From Chitinophagaceae bacterium (GTDB lineage: Bacteria > Bacteroidota > Bacteroidia > Chitinophagales > Chitinophagaceae), in contig JAFMJX010000059.1 of assembly GCA_017853235.1 (NCBI GenBank), positions 1 to 9,628 on the forward strand: a stretch of DNA of 9,628 bases, in the 5' to 3' direction. Below the pieces are notes generated by a model that was not told the DNA's origin, did not search any database, and saw only the letters and a list, made by a program, of their open reading frames with translations. Shown piece by piece: positions 7,356-9,628 of the stretch. Numbering within the stretch: the stretch's first letter is position 1; every line of letters starts with the position of its first letter. A program made the position numbers and the translations under genes.

Positions 7356-7531
7356 CTTATTGCTTCTAAAATTACTATTAAAATTTATATCAGCAAATTG
7401 AAAAAATGGAATGAAAGTGAAAATATGCTAATTTATGAGTAAACATACAATGTGTATTTATCTCATTTTCAATGATTTATGTAGTAATTTTCATATTTCT
7501 TGAAACATTATATAAAACGCCCCATTATAAC

Positions 7532-8074
7532 ATGAAAAACATCATTTTAGGAATTTGCATTGTAAGTATACCTTTTTTATCAAGTATACAATGTCATGGA
7601 CAAATAAAAGTCATGACAAAACCACCATTCACATTGAATGCATCTAGTAAAACCTCTTATCAGGCAAGCCCCTATATACTAGATTGGAGTTTGGGGGAAA
7701 CTATTTCAATTAACACTTTATATTCTTCTCAAAATTGGATGATTACTACAGGTGTATTACAAAATGAGATAGTGCATTATTTTAGTTTGGATCAAATAGA
7801 TAGTTTTGGCAATCAAATTTATGTGGGACCTATCCCAGTGAAAGAATCATTACATGTTTGGACAAACCAAAATAATATAACCATTCAAAAAATGATTATT
7901 TCAGATCAATGGGGTCGAATACAAATAAAAGTAGAAGGGCCTTTTTCAGGATTATACTTTAATCAACAAATACCATTTACTTCGGCAAATACGGGGATTT
8001 ACTTTTTAATGATTTATTATGTTGCAGGACAATCAATGACTCGCATCAAAATATGTAAGGTCATTAAAATGTAA
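7532..8074 (+). CDS. Small secreted protein with 'WS.GE' module and divergent T9SS sorting domain
   Basis: 180 aa from the chosen ATG at 7532. The frame is open to an ATG 60 nt upstream (7472), but only the later start gives a clean signal peptide (MKNIILGICIVSIPFLSSIQCHGQ, cleaved near 24). Residues 51-77 read DWSLGETISINT...MITTGVLQ, matching a short module I know from many Bacteroidota secreted proteins (WSxGE, then T.GFLQ). Residues 96-180 resemble the type A C-terminal sorting domain of T9SS: VPVKESL-type opening (here GPIPVKESLHVW), IQKMIISDQWGRI, GIYFLMIYY, and a short basic end with KICKVIKM. The usual PNP of that domain is GPIP here, so the domain is divergent. It lies 11 nt before the fibre gene and is probably co-transcribed; it may be released or surface-attached beside the fibre. 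Its role is unknown. Confidence 0.8.
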   Translation: MKNIILGICIVSIPFLSSIQCHGQIKVMTKPPFTLNASSKTSYQASPYILDWSLGETISINTLYSSQNWMITTGVLQNEIVHYFSLDQIDSFGNQIYVGPIPVKESLHVWTNQNNITIQKMIISDQWGRIQIKVEGPFSGLYFNQQIPFTSANTGIYFLMIYYVAGQSMTRIKICKVIKM

Positions 8075-8085
8075 GCGTTTACTTT

Positions 8086-9628
8086 ATGAAAAAATTATTA
8101 TTGTTCCTTACTTTTTGGAATTTATCCCATACCGCATACACACAGTCAAATAAAGGTATTAATTTTCAAGGCATCGCCAGGTATAGTAATGGATTTGTGG
8201 TTGCTGATAAAACTATTAATCTAAGACTGAGCATTTTAGATGATACTATTTTGAAAAAAGTAGACTACCAAGAAATTAAATCCGTGACCACTAATTTATT
8301 AGGGCTCTTTACGGTGGTGGTAGGTAGTCAAGAAATAGGAAAAATCATTACTTCTAATTCCTTTGATAATATTAATTGGAGTAATAATGAAAAATATTTA
8401 ATGGTGGAAGTGGACTTAACAGGTGATTTTACATTTATTACATTGGGGATGCAAAAAATAAATTATGTGCCTTATGCTTTTTATGCAGACAAAGTAGAGG
8501 CTAAAAATATAACAGGCATTTTAAGTACAGTCCAAGGCGGAACTGGATTTGCCAGCATTAAAGACATTAAAAATAATTGGCAGCTAGATAAAGTCAATAA
8601 CACCTTGGACTCTGAAAAGCCAGCATCAGTAAATGTTTTAGCATTGCTCAATGATAAATTAAATAAAACTGATACCACTAGTCTCAGCAGTCGAATCAAT
8701 CAAAAGTTGAACGTATTAGATACTCTCAATTTAAGTAATAGAATCAATTTAAAGCTCAATAAATTGGACACTTTAAACTTAAGTAATCGCATTAATGTAA
8801 AATTAAATAGTAGTGACACTTTATCTTTAAGCAATAGGATTAATTTAATACCTAAAACAGACACCAATAGTCTTAATAGTAGAATCAATTTAAAATTATT
8901 TACTTACGATACACTTTCTCTAAGTAACAGGATTAATTTGATCCCAAAAACAGATACCAATAGTCTTAGCAATCGTATTAATCTAAAATTAAATAGTAGT
9001 GATACTTTATCATTGAGTAATAGAATCAATTTAAAACTCAATAAATTAGATACGATTTATTTAAGCAATCGAATCAATTTAAAATTAAATAGTAGCGATA
9101 CAAGTTATTTAAGTAACCGCATCAATCAAATACCTAAAATAGATACATTAAGTTTAAGCAATCGTATTAATAATAAAATAAGTATAGGCGGTTTATCAAG
9201 TAGCGATATTACACAAGCATTAAATTACACTCCCATCAGAGATGACTATGGAAGTTTTTATGATACCGCAAAACAACAAACAGCTGCTGCTACAGCCTTA
9301 TCTGTTAAATTTAATTTTACTAATTTTTCGAACAACATTAATGTCACCAACAATACCAGTGGTTTGCCTTCTCGCATCACTGTCACCAATCCAGGTATTT
9401 ACAATGTGAAATATGCATTACAATTTATCAAATCAGATGTAGGCACCGACGACATTAGCGTTTGGGTAAGACGTAACAGTATTGCTTATGCCAATACGCA
9501 TAATGTATACACCATACAAGGGTCAAATATAAAGAATGTGGTAACCGCCTCCTTTTGGGTAGACCTAGGTGCAAACGATTACATTGAAATATATTTCAGT
9601 GTCAAAAACACCAACTCTAGTGTCACAG
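8086..9628 (+). CDS. Phage-tail-fibre-like modular surface protein with 11 tandem repeats and C1q-like head (3' end cut off)
   Basis: The frame is open for 514 codons from ATG 8086 to the right edge. Modules in order: signal peptide 1-20 (MKKLLLFLTF...AYTQ); a Bacteroidota N-terminal module at about 24-136, with INFQGIAR at 25-32, LRLSILDD, GLFTVVVG, WSNNEKYLMVEVD and VPYAFYAD at 128-135; a GGTG linker at 151-154; a tail-fibre-type stretch LDKVNNTLDSEKPAS at 167-181; eleven 15/16-residue repeats at 191-363; a linker GGLSSSDITQALNYTP as in phage tail fibres; and a beta-rich domain from about 406 (PGIYNVKYALQF, ISVWVRRN, ASFWVDLGANDYIEIYF) resembling C1q/TNF-like jelly rolls. The likely product is a trimeric extracellular fibre with a binding head. 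The N-terminal module suggests a cell-encoded surface protein rather than a prophage gene; no other phage genes are nearby. It follows the 7532-8074 gene by 11 nt. Function (adhesion, glycan binding) is inferred. Confidence 0.85.
   Translation, partial: MKKLLLFLTFWNLSHTAYTQSNKGINFQGIARYSNGFVVADKTINLRLSILDDTILKKVDYQEIKSVTTNLLGLFTVVVGSQEIGKIITSNSFDNINWSNNEKYLMVEVDLTGDFTFITLGMQKINYVPYAFYADKVEAKNITGILSTVQGGTGFASIKDIKNNWQLDKVNNTLDSEKPASVNVLALLNDKLNKTDTTSLSSRINQKLNVLDTLNLSNRINLKLNKLDTLNLSNRINVKLNSSDTLSLSNRINLIPKTDTNSLNSRINLKLFTYDTLSLSNRINLIPKTDTNSLSNRINLKLNSSDTLSLSNRINLKLNKLDTIYLSNRINLKLNSSDTSYLSNRINQIPKIDTLSLSNRINNKISIGGLSSSDITQALNYTPIRDDYGSFYDTAKQQTAAATALSVKFNFTNFSNNINVTNNTSGLPSRITVTNPGIYNVKYALQFIKSDVGTDDISVWVRRNSIAYANTHNVYTIQGSNIKNVVTASFWVDLGANDYIEIYFSVKNTNSSVT
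8656..9174 (+). repeat. Eleven tandem 48/45-bp coding repeats (fibre shaft)
   Basis: 519 bp, residues 191-363 of the fibre protein, with no interruption: eight units of 48 bp (consensus KLNSSDTLSLSNRINL) and three of 45 bp that start IPK in place of KLNx (units 5, 7 and 11 at 8848, 8941 and 9130). The core D-T-x-x-L-(S/N)-x-R-I-N is present in all eleven. Units 4 (8800-8847) and 8 (8986-9033) encode the same 16 residues but differ at six of 48 bases, all synonymous. The array is therefore old and kept by selection on protein, not freshly expanded. It is not a CRISPR array: it is in frame, has no spacers and is not DNA-conserved. Confidence 0.93.

Noticed and set aside
7472..7531. Upstream ATG extending the T9SS-cargo protein by 20 residues
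   Set aside because: The extension (MIYVVIFIFLE...) would place a second hydrophobic stretch before a complete signal peptide. The ATG at 7532 gives a standard Bacteroidota secretion signal.
8481..8888. Two open frames on the minus strand (8699-8481 and 8888-8700) within the fibre repeats
   Set aside because: Their Leu/Ser-rich periodic sequence is the antisense reading of the repeat codons. They lack start signals and family features, and the plus-strand frame has a signal peptide and clear domains.
8656..9174. Regular repeats resembling a CRISPR or other DNA-level array
   Set aside because: There are no spacers, units are contiguous and in frame, and differences between units are largely synonymous, so the conserved entity is the protein.
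8086..9628. Prophage tail-fibre gene
   Set aside because: Tail-fibre-like linkers are present, but the protein has a secretion signal and a Bacteroidota surface-protein N-terminal module. No other phage structural, lysis or integrase gene is in the window.

Overview
The window looks like chromosomal DNA of a member of the Bacteroidota, probably near the Chitinophagales or Sphingobacteriales. This rests on AT-rich coding with almost no Shine-Dalgarno sites, a TonB receptor with an N-terminal carboxypeptidase-regulatory-like domain, a type IX secretion (T9SS) C-terminal domain, and a surface protein carrying the 'INFQG.AR' N-terminal module. The lineage is inferred from these gene families, not from a marker gene.

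Left half (1-5388, all minus strand): a haem or iron-complex uptake locus. In transcription order it has a small membrane-anchored protein of unknown function (5388-4843), a TonB-dependent outer-membrane receptor (4770-2344), a haem-binding lipoprotein of the HmuT type (2333-1440), a FecCD-type permease HmuU (1456-419) and the ATPase HmuV (413 to the window edge, cut just before its signature motif). The receptor would bring the ligand across the outer membrane, HmuT would hand it over, and HmuUV would pump it into the cytoplasm. The last four genes are packed with gaps of 5-10 nt or a 17-nt overlap. A hairpin followed by a T-run separates the small first gene from the receptor gene and may act as a terminator or attenuator.

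Middle (5389-7317): a 109-nt divergent intergenic region with a 16-bp imperfect palindrome; then a plus-strand, Tat-exported class V aminotransferase-fold PLP enzyme (5498-6802); then a convergent minus-strand lipoprotein gene (7317-6847). A perfect 8-bp stem lies over the 3' end of the aminotransferase gene and is followed by seven T on the minus strand. It is a good terminator for the lipoprotein gene.

Right end (7532-9628, plus strand): a likely two-gene unit with an 11-nt gap. The first gene encodes a small secreted protein with a 'WS.GE' module and a divergent T9SS sorting domain. The second, cut by the window edge, encodes a modular phage-tail-fibre-like surface protein: signal peptide, Bacteroidota N-terminal module, 'GGTG' linker, eleven tandem 15/16-residue repeats, a tail-fibre-type 'ALNYTP' linker and a C1q/TNF-like head. 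This fibre is the most unusual item in the window. The rest is mostly ordinary for the phylum.
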